Shown here: positions 14,126-20,614 of the stretch, one piece after another
How positions within the stretch are numbered: the first letter of the stretch is position 1
How the letters are laid out: each line of letters begins with the position of its first letter
From: a virus
Direction: 5' to 3' (one strand)
IMG/VR virus record: IMGVR_UViG_3300006028_000007
Location: 1-49,870 of that record
DNA length: 49,870 nucleotides
Translations under genes and position numbers: made by a program
Notes under the pieces: model-generated
Databases searched by the model: none
The model's input: only the letters and a program-made list of their open reading frames with translations
What the model was told of the DNA's origin: nothing

Positions 14126-15033
14126 GCGATCAGGACAAGCCGGGGACCTTCGCGGTCCCCGGCCCGCGACTCGTTGGGTTCCGATACGGCATCCTGTCGG
14201 GAGTCGGAATCGCCGCGGGGAGGCCGCCAGGGCGTCTGCTCTCCCTGAACATGGGCTTCACCCCGGCAGTAGACAGAGACGATGAGGACCTTCTCGTCGG
14301 CCACGAACCGGCCGTCTGCAAGCGAAGCCACTACGACCCCAACCTCGCCGCCCGGGGTCCGGTCCACGAGGCGCCCACTCGCGGGTGCGAATGTGGGTAC
14401 CACGCGTTCTCCACAGTAGGCAACCTGATCGGGCCGACGAGCAACTACGAGTGGGGCAAGGCCGAATACGCGCCCGCCGTGGCGCTCCATTGGGGACGAA
14501 CCATCCCGGCCGAGTTGGGGTTCCGAACCGCCAATCAGGTGATCATCGCGGTCGCTCGTCCGCTCGGGATTTACCCGGGAACGTGGGAACGCTGGGCGCG
14601 ATCGTTCCTGGAGCGCAAGCTCCCGGTCGCCCTGGTCGAGGAATCGAACGCCTACGACTCGTTGGTTCGGCTTTACGAGATTGGCAGGCAGTACGGGATA
14701 ATGATCGGGGACGTTCCCAAGTCGTATCGCGTGGCGCCGTCGCCGAAGTGGGAACCCCCCGCACCAACGCCCCCGCCGATTCCAGTCGTAGCCCCGCCGC
14801 CGCCGATGGCGTTCGGGGCTTCACGCTTTAGACCAGCGGTAACGCCCCAGCCTAGCGTACCCAAGCGAACCAAGCGGATTGCGTCTACGGGCTTCTGTCA
14901 GTGCGGATGCGGTGCCAAGACCCGGGCGATGTTCAAGCCGGGCCATGATGCCAAGCACAAGGGCAACCTGAAGAGGGCGGCCCGGCGTGGCGACCAGGCG
15001 GCTATAGACGAACTCAACGAGAGAGGCTGGTAA
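14122..15033 (+). CDS. PGHDAK-domain protein with a large N-terminal domain (paralogue 2 of 3)
   Basis: A 303-residue protein. The first 190 residues form an unassigned domain with CECGYH (90-95) and a W-rich helix (GTWERWARSFLERKLP). A Pro-rich linker (PPAPTPPPIPVVAPPPP) leads to the C-terminal block CQCGCGAKTRAMFKPGHDAK, ending NERGW. That block also occurs at 7599-8030 and 16228-17316. Cys and His positions suggest a small zinc module. The function is unknown. It overlaps the acidic peptide gene by 4 bases and is followed closely by the next gene. Confidence 0.7.
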   Translation: MSDQDKPGTFAVPGPRLVGFRYGILSGVGIAAGRPPGRLLSLNMGFTPAVDRDDEDLLVGHEPAVCKRSHYDPNLAARGPVHEAPTRGCECGYHAFSTVGNLIGPTSNYEWGKAEYAPAVALHWGRTIPAELGFRTANQVIIAVARPLGIYPGTWERWARSFLERKLPVALVEESNAYDSLVRLYEIGRQYGIMIGDVPKSYRVAPSPKWEPPAPTPPPIPVVAPPPPMAFGASRFRPAVTPQPSVPKRTKRIASTGFCQCGCGAKTRAMFKPGHDAKHKGNLKRAARRGDQAAIDELNERGW

Positions 15034-15034
15034 T

Positions 15035-15217
15035 ATGACAACACCGATCCCGGAAGCGAATCACCCCTCCTGGGAAGAATTCCAGAAGTGGGCGGCCGAG
15101 ACGCGATTCGTGACATCGCTAGACAACTGGCGCATGATCGAAATCGCGTTCCAGAAGGGATGGGAGGCCCATAGAGATCTTAACGCGTGGGGAGGACGGA
15201 TCGACAGGACCACTTGA
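15035..15217 (+). CDS. Small hypothetical protein
   Basis: A 60-residue protein with a Trp-rich helical body (HPSWEEFQKWAAETRF, MIEIAFQKGWEAH). Similar short proteins with a W-x-x-F pattern are common in phages, with no known role. Its TGA lies inside the -35 box of the next promoter, so stop and promoter share bases. Confidence 0.65.
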   Translation: MTTPIPEANHPSWEEFQKWAAETRFVTSLDNWRMIEIAFQKGWEAHRDLNAWGGRIDRTT

Positions 15218-15243
15218 CGCGAGCGGGCCGGGTGTGGTTTAAT
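15214..15243 (+). promoter_or_regulatory. Rightward promoter driving SpoVS
   Basis: TTGACG, 18-base spacer, TGTGG and TTTAAT. The stop codon of the previous gene lies within the -35. The SpoVS ATG begins 8 bases after the -10, so a leaderless message is predicted. Confidence 0.85.
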
Positions 15244-15250
15244 GGAGTGC

Positions 15251-15547
15251 ATGGAAGCTAGTACGCGACCCGCAAAGCGTCCCGTAATCGTCCTCAAGGT
15301 GTCCACGACGTCCCGACCCGCTATGCTCGCTGGCGCCATTGCCGGCGAGATTCGCGGGCGAGGATGGGTCGAGATGGAGGCGGTGGGCGCCGGCGCTGTG
15401 AACCAGGCTGTGAAGTCGATAGCGATCGCGCAAGGCTATCTGGCGCCCCAAGGAACCGAGATCTGGACACGTCCCGGCTTCTTCGACATCGACGAGAACG
15501 GCGAGCACAAGACCGGCATTCGTTTCCGCGTCGAGGTGATCCAGTGA
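15251..15547 (+). CDS. spoVS: SpoVS-like protein (Alba-fold)
   Basis: A 98-residue protein that matches stage V sporulation protein S over almost its full length: VIVLKVSTTSRPAMLAGAIA, then GAGAVNQAVKSIAIAQGYLA, then FFDIDENGEHKTGIRFRVEV. SpoVS is a small Alba-related, probably nucleic-acid-binding protein. In Bacillus it affects sporulation, and it also occurs in non-sporulating Deinococcota and Chloroflexota. In a phage it could alter host development or bind phage DNA or RNA. It is the first gene of its own cassette with a leaderless start, which suggests strong early expression. The identity is clear; the role is inferred. Confidence 0.88.
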   Translation: MEASTRPAKRPVIVLKVSTTSRPAMLAGAIAGEIRGRGWVEMEAVGAGAVNQAVKSIAIAQGYLAPQGTEIWTRPGFFDIDENGEHKTGIRFRVEVIQ

Positions 15548-15816
15548 GGCAGATCGCCCAGTACGTTCCGTCCGGTCTGCGTCGAGCGAACGTTCCGTGG
15601 ACGCCGGAGGAGGATGCGCTGGTCCTGAATCCGCCACCCGACCTGTGCTGGCCTCCAGGGACGATGCGGGCCGGCGGCCACGCGAAAGCGGGTCAACCTC
15701 ACTTCCGCCGTATCGCCTTCCATCTGCAGCGCAGCGTAGCTGCCATTCGAGCCCGTCGTACGATTTTGCGACAGAGAGAGAAAAACAATGAGACCTCCGC
15801 CGATCATCAGTCCTGA
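15544..15816 (+). CDS. Myb/SANT-like DNA-binding protein
   Basis: A 90-residue protein starting at GTG that overlaps the SpoVS TGA. VPWTPEEDALVL (17-28), and later RRIAFHLQRSVAAIRARR, follow the pattern of Myb/SANT or GcrA-like helix-turn-helix proteins (W-x-x-E-E-D, then a recognition helix). Coupling to SpoVS suggests that the two nucleic-acid-binding proteins act together. Targets are unknown. Confidence 0.6.
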   Translation: MRQIAQYVPSGLRRANVPWTPEEDALVLNPPPDLCWPPGTMRAGGHAKAGQPHFRRIAFHLQRSVAAIRARRTILRQREKNNETSADHQS

Positions 15817-16000
15817 TGGACGTTGGCGCTGGGACGGCGTGAAGTGGGTGCCTCGTGTGGCCCCCGTGAATCACGGGGCGCACCTGTTCCTGTGCGTGAT
15901 CACATGCGGCCTCTGGCTGCCTTTCTACTTCCTGGCGTGGGCGGCCAATTCGCGCGCCAACAACGCGTCCCCCGATCTCTGGTACGGCGATCGATTCTGA
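15788..16000 (+). CDS. DUF2510-like membrane protein
   Basis: A 70-residue protein. SPDGRWRWDGVKWVP (8-22) is the WYDG-type motif of DUF2510, common in actinobacterial membrane proteins. One membrane helix follows (LFLCVITCGLWLPFYFLAWA). It overlaps the upstream gene by 29 bases, and a purine-rich GAGAGA precedes the ATG. It probably sits in the cytoplasmic membrane. The role is unknown; a superinfection or envelope function is possible. Confidence 0.7.
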   Translation: MRPPPIISPDGRWRWDGVKWVPRVAPVNHGAHLFLCVITCGLWLPFYFLAWAANSRANNASPDLWYGDRF

Positions 16001-16185
16001 TGAGACCGATCGATCGGGACCAGTCGGTGGAGGAGGCTGCCTTGGAGCGGCCTCCGTCGATTGGTCACCTTCTGCTTGTGCGGGCAGTGCTGCGCCGTAT
16101 TCCAGACCCCAACGATCGCGTGGTCTGGATAAAGCGATACCTGCCTCGAACCGCGCACCTGCTCGGCGTTGATCCGCTGTCGTAG
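16000..16185 (+). CDS. Small hypothetical helical protein
   Basis: A 61-residue basic protein, MRPIDRDQSVEEAALERPPS and onwards, with a helical core (GHLLLVRAVLRRIPDPN). Its ATG shares a base with the TGA of the gene before it (TGATG). No family was recognised. Confidence 0.6.
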   Translation: MRPIDRDQSVEEAALERPPSIGHLLLVRAVLRRIPDPNDRVVWIKRYLPRTAHLLGVDPLS

Positions 16186-16192
16186 CAGGTAC

Positions 16193-16221
16193 TTGACGCG
16201 TCCTGTCCCGTGTGGTTTAAT
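16193..16221 (+). promoter_or_regulatory. Rightward promoter, TTGACG/TTTAAT family
   Basis: TTGACG, 17-base spacer, TGTGG and TTTAAT. An ATG starts 7 bases after the -10, so the message is predicted leaderless. Confidence 0.85.
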
Positions 16222-16227
16222 GGTCGT

Positions 16228-17316
16228 ATGACACGGGAGCGCGGAGGAGAACCCACGAAGAAACCCAAGAAGCCGCTGTCGCCGGCCGCAATCCGGCGCA
16301 ATCTCATGAACGCTAGGGCGCAGGAGCGTTCGAAGATTCTCACTGACCTGCGCCATCATCGCGACCAGTGCAGCGCCTGCCCACACTTCAAGGAGGACCA
16401 CGAGGAACAGGACGGGAGAGAGGTCTGCACGCGCTGCTGGGACTCCCGCGTACGCGTGCATCAGTTCGTTTCGGTGTACCGCGCTGCCAAGCGCTACTTC
16501 GCTCGCCAGGACGAAGAGGAGGCCCAGGCGAGACTTGACAGAAGGGGGTCTGGTGTGCTTAACTATGGGGGTACACCAGCTCCGCCCACCACTACCGATG
16601 GAGGAAATCGACCAATGGCAATCACCAAGACCCGCCGCCGCGTCGAGACGGACGAGGACGAGCAGCCGCGCGCCCGGGTGCGCCGCGAGGCCCCGCCCCG
16701 GACCGTCCCGCCCCCGCGCGCCAAGCGCACGGAGGAGAAGCCGGAGCCCGTGGCGACTCCCAAGAGGAGCAGCAGCGGCCAGAACGACTGCCTGTGCGAG
16801 TGGGACGGCCGCGAGCGGCAGTCCTGCGGTGGCAAGACCGGCAGCCGCTTCGTGCCGGGGCACGACGCCAAGCTGAAGTCCCGCCTCATCAACGCCGCGC
16901 TCGACCCGAAGTCGACCGCGAAGGAGCGGGCGCGGGCCGAGCGCGAGATCGACAAGCTGGGCTGGACCGAGCTGCTCGAGAAGTCCCGCGCGAGCCGCGC
17001 CGAGAAGGCGTCCAAGCCCAAGGCGGCGCCAGGCGAGCGGACCGAGGCCCAGAAGGCGGCGACCGAGCGCATGCGGGCGGCCAACGCCGCGAAGTCGAAG
17101 GCGAAGGTCGCCGACGACGAGGACGAGGAGGACGACGAGGACCTCGACGATGAGGACGAGGTCGAGGACGACGACGAGGACGAGTCGGAGGAGGACGACG
17201 ACGAGGAGTCCGATGACGACGAGGAAGACGACGAGTCCGACGAGGACGAGGAGGACGACGAGGAGGACGAGCCCGAGCCCCCGAAGGCGAAGGCGGCCGC
17301 GAAGCGGAAGCGCTAG
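16228..17316 (+). CDS. Long PGHDAK-domain protein with acidic tail (paralogue 3 of 3)
   Basis: A 362-residue protein whose leaderless ATG lies at the predicted transcription start. Residues 1-30 are basic, with LSPAAIRRNLMNARAQE, close to the NLxKAR repeats of the virion-operon protein at 40999. A Cys/His cluster follows (CSACPHFKEDHEEQ, then CTRC), a likely zinc site. A second promoter and SD lie inside the frame (about residues 103-129). After them come the block with SRFVPGHDAKLKSRL and RLINAALDPK, and a tail of about 60 Asp/Glu residues that ends KAKAAAKRKR. The acidic tail may mimic DNA or bind basic proteins. No stop separates the two halves. Confidence 0.7.
   Translation: MTRERGGEPTKKPKKPLSPAAIRRNLMNARAQERSKILTDLRHHRDQCSACPHFKEDHEEQDGREVCTRCWDSRVRVHQFVSVYRAAKRYFARQDEEEAQARLDRRGSGVLNYGGTPAPPTTTDGGNRPMAITKTRRRVETDEDEQPRARVRREAPPRTVPPPRAKRTEEKPEPVATPKRSSSGQNDCLCEWDGRERQSCGGKTGSRFVPGHDAKLKSRLINAALDPKSTAKERARAEREIDKLGWTELLEKSRASRAEKASKPKAAPGERTEAQKAATERMRAANAAKSKAKVADDEDEEDDEDLDDEDEVEDDDEDESEEDDDEESDDDEEDDESDEDEEDDEEDEPEPPKAKAAAKRKR
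16535..16564 (+). promoter_or_regulatory. Promoter nested in frame inside the gene at 16228
   Basis: TTGACA, 18-base spacer, TGTGC and TTAACT. It has the same design as the promoter at 18103. It lies wholly in coding sequence (encoding LDRRGSGVLNYGG) and is followed by GGAGG and an in-frame ATG. Confidence 0.7.
16615..17316 (+). CDS. Short form of the PGHDAK protein from the internal promoter
   Basis: A 233-residue product from an in-frame ATG 8 bases after GGAGG, beginning MAITKTRRRVETDEDEQPRA. It keeps the Cys block (CLCEWDGRERQSC), the PGHDAKLK motif and the Asp/Glu tail, but lacks the N-terminal zinc cluster. It may be the original gene, with the upstream gene fused to it by loss of a stop. 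Either way two nested proteins are predicted. A strong terminator follows. Confidence 0.7.
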   Translation: MAITKTRRRVETDEDEQPRARVRREAPPRTVPPPRAKRTEEKPEPVATPKRSSSGQNDCLCEWDGRERQSCGGKTGSRFVPGHDAKLKSRLINAALDPKSTAKERARAEREIDKLGWTELLEKSRASRAEKASKPKAAPGERTEAQKAATERMRAANAAKSKAKVADDEDEEDDEDLDDEDEVEDDDEDESEEDDDEESDDDEEDDESDEDEEDDEEDEPEPPKAKAAAKRKR

Positions 17317-17338
17317 GCATTCTCCTTTCTCTAGCCGG

Positions 17339-17370
17339 GGGCTCCTCGGGACGACCGGGGAGCCCTCTTT
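17339..17370 (+). terminator. Strong intrinsic terminator
   Basis: An 11-bp stem (GGGCTCCTCGG/CCGGGGAGCCC, one wobble pair) with a 5-base loop, followed by TCTTTG. It lies just upstream of the next promoter. Confidence 0.8.
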
Positions 17371-17381
17371 GTGACCGCAGC

Positions 17382-17411
17382 TTGACGCGGGGGCGCCCGG
17401 TGTGGTTTAAT
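17382..17411 (+). promoter_or_regulatory. Rightward promoter, TTGACG/TTTAAT family
   Basis: TTGACG, 18-base spacer, TGTGG and TTTAAT. The 70-base leader is GC-rich, with GGGGC and GCCCC arms, and ends AAGGAGAACG before the ATG. Confidence 0.85.
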
Positions 17412-17481
17412 GGGACCAGATGGGGCGGCGGGCGCGACAGCGACCGGAAGCCGGCGGCGACCCAGGCCCCAAGGAGAACGA

Positions 17482-17877
17482 ATGAAGTATCTCGTGATCG
17501 GTACGGTCGATGACCGCGACGAGGACTCGCAGCTCGCGGAAGAGTTGCAGACCCCCGACACGCGTCTCCGGGCGGCAGGATCGATGCTCTGCCACGGAGG
17601 CTACGACGCCGGCAAGGTCCACAACCTGATCCCGCTCGTGTGGGGCGGTGGCAACGACCCGGACGAGCGGTCCACCACGGGCGTCGCCTCGGACACAGAG
17701 AAACGGACCGCGATGCTCGTGGCCACGGTTCTCGGCGAGACGATCCGCGCGCTCGGCGTCGAGACCCGCGACAGCGATCTCACTCTGCACCAGTACGACG
17801 GCGAGGGCTACTTCATGATCGGGGGCATCGCCCCCGATAAGACGCCGCTATCCATCGTGGTCAACGTCACCCCGTGA
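17482..17877 (+). CDS. Hypothetical protein
   Basis: A 131-residue protein beginning MKYLVIGTVDDRDEDSQLAE, with alternating alpha and beta segments. LIPLVWGGGNDPDE (49-62) and the C-terminal GYFMIGGIAPDKTPLSIVVN stand out. A strong AAGGAG site precedes it. Nothing in it matches a family I can name. It belongs to a short cassette with a Cys-rich peptide. Confidence 0.7.
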   Translation: MKYLVIGTVDDRDEDSQLAEELQTPDTRLRAAGSMLCHGGYDAGKVHNLIPLVWGGGNDPDERSTTGVASDTEKRTAMLVATVLGETIRALGVETRDSDLTLHQYDGEGYFMIGGIAPDKTPLSIVVNVTP

Positions 17878-17987
17878 TCCAGTTCCGTCGGCACGCCTGC
17901 ACGTGCAACTGCGCACCCTGTCGGCAGGCCAGGATGGGCGATTCGCGCAGCTACCACTGCAACAACGCGTCCACTGGCTGTAACTAG
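17874..17987 (+). CDS. Cys-rich micro-protein
   Basis: A 37-residue protein starting at GTG that overlaps the TGA before it (GTGA). It carries CTCNCAPC and later CNNASTGC, six Cys in all, so a zinc knuckle or a disulphide peptide is likely. The function is unknown. Confidence 0.5.
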   Translation: MIQFRRHACTCNCAPCRQARMGDSRSYHCNNASTGCN

Positions 17988-17994
17988 ACCCTTA

Positions 17995-18096
17995 TGAGGT
18001 AGGGAGCTGTCCGGAGAGCCTCCGCGCTAGCGACGCTAATGGAGACGTGCCAAGAACGATCGCGTTGCGGACCGAGGGCAGCTCCCGACCTTACCC
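17995..18096 (+). ncRNA. Candidate structured RNA
   Basis: The ends form a long closing stem: GAGGTAGGGAGCTGTCC on the left and GGGCAGCTCCCGACCTTACC on the right, with a continuous 8-bp core (GGGAGCTG/CAGCTCCC). Between them lie about 63 bases with smaller stems (GGAG AGC CTCC; CGCTAGCG). There is no coding sequence here, and the next promoter begins 7 bases later. It could be a small RNA, a processed 3' end or an elaborate terminator. It lacks a T-arm, so it is not a tRNA. Confidence 0.4.
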
Positions 18097-18102
18097 CACT
18101 AC

Positions 18103-18132
18103 TTGACAGCGGCACGCCCCCCGTGCTTAACT
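18103..18132 (+). promoter_or_regulatory. Rightward promoter of the recombination/replication block
   Basis: TTGACA, 18-base spacer, CCGTGC and TTAACT. The leader has a perfect 8-bp hairpin (GGGCGGCC/GGCCGCCC) right before the AGGAGG site. Confidence 0.75.
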
Positions 18133-18186
18133 ATTCAGTGGGCGGCCACCCCCCGGGCCGCCCAACCAGGAGGACAGAGGAAAACG

Positions 18187-18411
18187 ATGGACCCCAGCAG
18201 GATGGGCCAGCAACGCGAGTTCGTGTCGAAGCTTCCCCAGGAGGAGTGTGACCAAACCCACCCGGGGTTCACGATCACGTGTCGATGCGGCTCCACGCGC
18301 GTCATTGTGGAAGACATGACCGGGTTTTCATCCACGAGTGGCGGACGGGGAAGCGTCGATCTCCGCTGCCAGGCGTGCGGACGATACACTGAAATCAAGG
18401 TCATGTACTGA
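18187..18411 (+). CDS. Small zinc-ribbon protein
   Basis: A 74-residue protein with CRCG (32-35) and CQAC (61-64), a classic two-knuckle zinc ribbon joined by beta strands (STRVIVEDM, VDLRC). Such proteins bind nucleic acid or polymerase. Its TGA shares a base with the ATG of the nuclease gene (TGATG), so it probably works with or helps express it. Confidence 0.7.
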   Translation: MDPSRMGQQREFVSKLPQEECDQTHPGFTITCRCGSTRVIVEDMTGFSSTSGGRGSVDLRCQACGRYTEIKVMY

Positions 18412-19274
18412 TGACGATCGAGCCCTACGTCTTTTCATTCTCCGAACTGGACGATCTCCGTCAGTGTCCATACAAGCATCAGCTGCGATGGACCGAGCGA
18501 TGGACGCCCCCGACGGCATCGCCCGCCCAGGAACGCGGGACGCGCTGGCACCAGCTGATGGCCACGTTCTACGGGCACCGTATCGGCCCGGACCGCGTGG
18601 GACCACGAACCGCCGCCGTGCGGACGATCGACGAGCACCTGTCCGACAGCAGCGACGAAACCGAGCTGCTCTACTGGATGTTCGAAGGGTACGTCGAGCA
18701 CTGGGGCCACAATCGCGACTGGATCGTCCGGGCAGTCGAGTTCCAGATGACCGTGCCGCTCTTCCATAGCATCCACCTCAAGGTCCGATCCGACCTCATC
18801 GTCCGTCTCCGTGACGATCCCAAGAAACGACTCTGGCTCGTGGACTCCAAGACCAGCTCGCGCCTCGCCAACCAGCTCGAACTCGCGCTGCACGTCCAGT
18901 TCCCGCTCTACACGTGGGCGCTGCGTCGGGCAGGAATCCCGATCTGGGGAACGATCTACGATAACGTCCGCACCCAACGAAACAAGGTGACGCCGCAGGC
19001 GCTGGAAGATCGATTCGCCAGGACGCTCGTGCACTACAACGACGACCAGCTCGAAGCCATCGCCCAGGACGCGTGGAAGGACATGGCGCAGACGCGCACG
19101 CTCGTGCGCCCGTCCTCCGAGACCACGCCGCCCGAGCAGCCGAGGCATTTCGACCCCGAACGCTGCCGATATCGCTGCCCCTTCACGGAGGCGTGTATCG
19201 CCGGTGTCCGGGGTGGAGACACCCGGCGATTCCTGAAAGATCTCGGCTTCCGCCGCGATCCAACCCGCCATTAG
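18411..19274 (+). CDS. PD-(D/E)XK nuclease, RecB/Cas4-like, probable Fe-S protein
   Basis: A 287-residue nuclease. FSELDDLRQCPYKHQLRW (10-27) is the N-terminal signature of RecB/Cas4-type exonucleases. RSDLIV (D128) and LVDSKTS (D145, K147) form the metal-binding PD-(D/E)XK core, and the helix LALHVQFPLYTWAL follows. Cys19 and the C-terminal CRYRCPFTEAC (C252, C256, C262) make the four-Cys iron-sulphur cluster typical of Cas4 and AddB. It lies upstream of a Sak4-type recombinase and an SSB-like gene, so it probably makes single-stranded ends for recombination. No other CRISPR component is present. Confidence 0.85.
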   Translation: MTIEPYVFSFSELDDLRQCPYKHQLRWTERWTPPTASPAQERGTRWHQLMATFYGHRIGPDRVGPRTAAVRTIDEHLSDSSDETELLYWMFEGYVEHWGHNRDWIVRAVEFQMTVPLFHSIHLKVRSDLIVRLRDDPKKRLWLVDSKTSSRLANQLELALHVQFPLYTWALRRAGIPIWGTIYDNVRTQRNKVTPQALEDRFARTLVHYNDDQLEAIAQDAWKDMAQTRTLVRPSSETTPPEQPRHFDPERCRYRCPFTEACIAGVRGGDTRRFLKDLGFRRDPTRH

Positions 19275-19287
19275 GAGGTTCGAAGGT

Positions 19288-19671
19288 ATGCAGGACGAGC
19301 TGCACCATCACCACGGGGCCGCGTCAGACCGCGCCGAGTCCGAGTACCGGTACGAGCAGGAGAGCGCGAACCCGCGCGGCGAGGACCGCGCGCCCGACGC
19401 CGCGAAGGACCGCGAGCCGAAGGCCAAGGGGCCGACCTGGTGCGCCCACGGGGTGCGCGTCTACCACGTGGACGGCCTGATCAACGCGCCCGTGCTGCTG
19501 GAGATCACGGAGCACGCGAAGCGGACCGACGTTCCCCTGGACCGGGCCGAGATGTCCATCACCCGCAAGGACGCGCCCGGTGTCGCCGGCGCGCTGGCGA
19601 AGGCGATGGGCGAGGAGATCGCTCCGACCTCGGTCCTCTACTTCTCCTGGGAGATCGAAGGTCACGGCTAG
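19288..19671 (+). CDS. Hypothetical protein
   Basis: A 127-residue protein. The first 50 residues are charged and disordered (a HHHH run, then many Arg/Glu/Pro). The rest is one compact domain: GVRVYHVDGLINAPVLLEIT then KRTDVPLDRAEMSITRKD. A clear AGGAGG site precedes the ATG. Its place between nuclease and recombinase suggests an accessory role. No family was recognised. Confidence 0.65.
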   Translation: MQDELHHHHGAASDRAESEYRYEQESANPRGEDRAPDAAKDREPKAKGPTWCAHGVRVYHVDGLINAPVLLEITEHAKRTDVPLDRAEMSITRKDAPGVAGALAKAMGEEIAPTSVLYFSWEIEGHG

Positions 19672-19690
19672 ACAGCTCCATCGGGACGAG

Positions 19691-20611
19691 GTGGAAGACC
19701 TCAAGGAGGAGGCGCGGGCCGGTGCCCGCTCCTCCGCCCGGCGCGGAGCACGCCCCCGCCGCCGCCGGTCCAGCGCAGTGTCCCCGGAGACGCACCCGGT
19801 GCCCCCGCGCCGCCCGCTGGCAGAGGAGCCGGCACACCTCAAGGCGCTACTCTACGGCGATCCTGACACGGGGAAGACCACGGCACTGGCGGGAATGGCG
19901 CACCTGGGGAAGGTGCTCTACGTGGTTCAGGAGGGAGGGCTCCGGCGCCGCGCCCTTCGACAACTCGGAATCCCCGTGGAGAACATCGAACGCACCACGG
20001 TCACATCGTACGAGGACATGCAAGCGCTCGTCTGGGACCTGCGCTCCAAGTTCGATGAGGACCCGGACCATCTGGCGGGCGTCTGCATCGACACGCTGAC
20101 CGCGCTGGAGCAGACGTTCCAGGAACAGATCATGCGGGACGAAACCGCGAAGGCGCTGCGCCGGCACGTGATCCGGGACCCGTTCCTGATGGAGGGCGAT
20201 GACTGGGGCAAGAACTCGTCCCAGATGATCCGCGTGCTTCGCGACTTCCGCGATCTCCCCTGCCACGTGGGCTACGCCTCGTGGTCCAAGCGCGACGTCG
20301 ACGACGACACGGCGGAAGTCGTCTACCGTCCCATGCAGACGCCCAAGGTGGCCACGCTCCTCCTCGCCTACTGCGACATCTCCGTGGCGATGCAGCCCGC
20401 GTGGACCACCGATCGAGGCGCCGCGACCTACTGGGGAATCACGCGCCGGAACGGGAAGTGGCTGGGCAAGGACGGGTTCGGGGTCACCCCGCTCCGTATG
20501 CCCAACCCGTCATTCGATCGACTGGTCGCCTACGTGAACGGCGATCTCACAGCCAAGACCGATCCCGAGGTCAAGGCATTCCGCGCTGTACGCGCGGGGG
20601 AGACGAAATAG
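19691..20611 (+). CDS. Sak4-like RecA-family recombinase ATPase
   Basis: About 306 residues. Walker A is LLYGDPDTGKTTAL and Walker B GVCIDTLTALEQ. The core then runs DDWGKNSSQMIRVLRDFRDL to SWSKRDVDDDTAEVVYRPMQ, as in Sak4/Rad51-like phage single-strand annealing ATPases (AAA_24 type). The start is uncertain. The GTG at 19691 is the first start codon after the previous stop, and the basic Arg-rich N-terminus before the ATPase core may be partly untranslated. The SSB-like gene follows 3 bases later, as in other phages with Sak4. Confidence 0.8.
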   Translation: MEDLKEEARAGARSSARRGARPRRRRSSAVSPETHPVPPRRPLAEEPAHLKALLYGDPDTGKTTALAGMAHLGKVLYVVQEGGLRRRALRQLGIPVENIERTTVTSYEDMQALVWDLRSKFDEDPDHLAGVCIDTLTALEQTFQEQIMRDETAKALRRHVIRDPFLMEGDDWGKNSSQMIRVLRDFRDLPCHVGYASWSKRDVDDDTAEVVYRPMQTPKVATLLLAYCDISVAMQPAWTTDRGAATYWGITRRNGKWLGKDGFGVTPLRMPNPSFDRLVAYVNGDLTAKTDPEVKAFRAVRAGETK

Positions 20612-20614
20612 ACC

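Noticed and set aside
16535-17316. Treating only the short 233-residue form as the gene
   Set aside because: The upstream leaderless promoter and ATG at 16228 are as good as any in this genome and the frame is open, so both forms are listed.
17994-18096. tRNA reading of the structured RNA (7-bp GGGAGCT/AGCTCCC end stem)
   Set aside because: No T-arm or anticodon arm at the required places, and no 3' CCA-compatible end.
18411-19274. Cas4 as part of a CRISPR system
   Set aside because: No repeat-spacer array and no cas1, cas2 or other cas genes. The neighbours are Sak4 and SSB-like recombination genes, so a phage recombination exonuclease fits.
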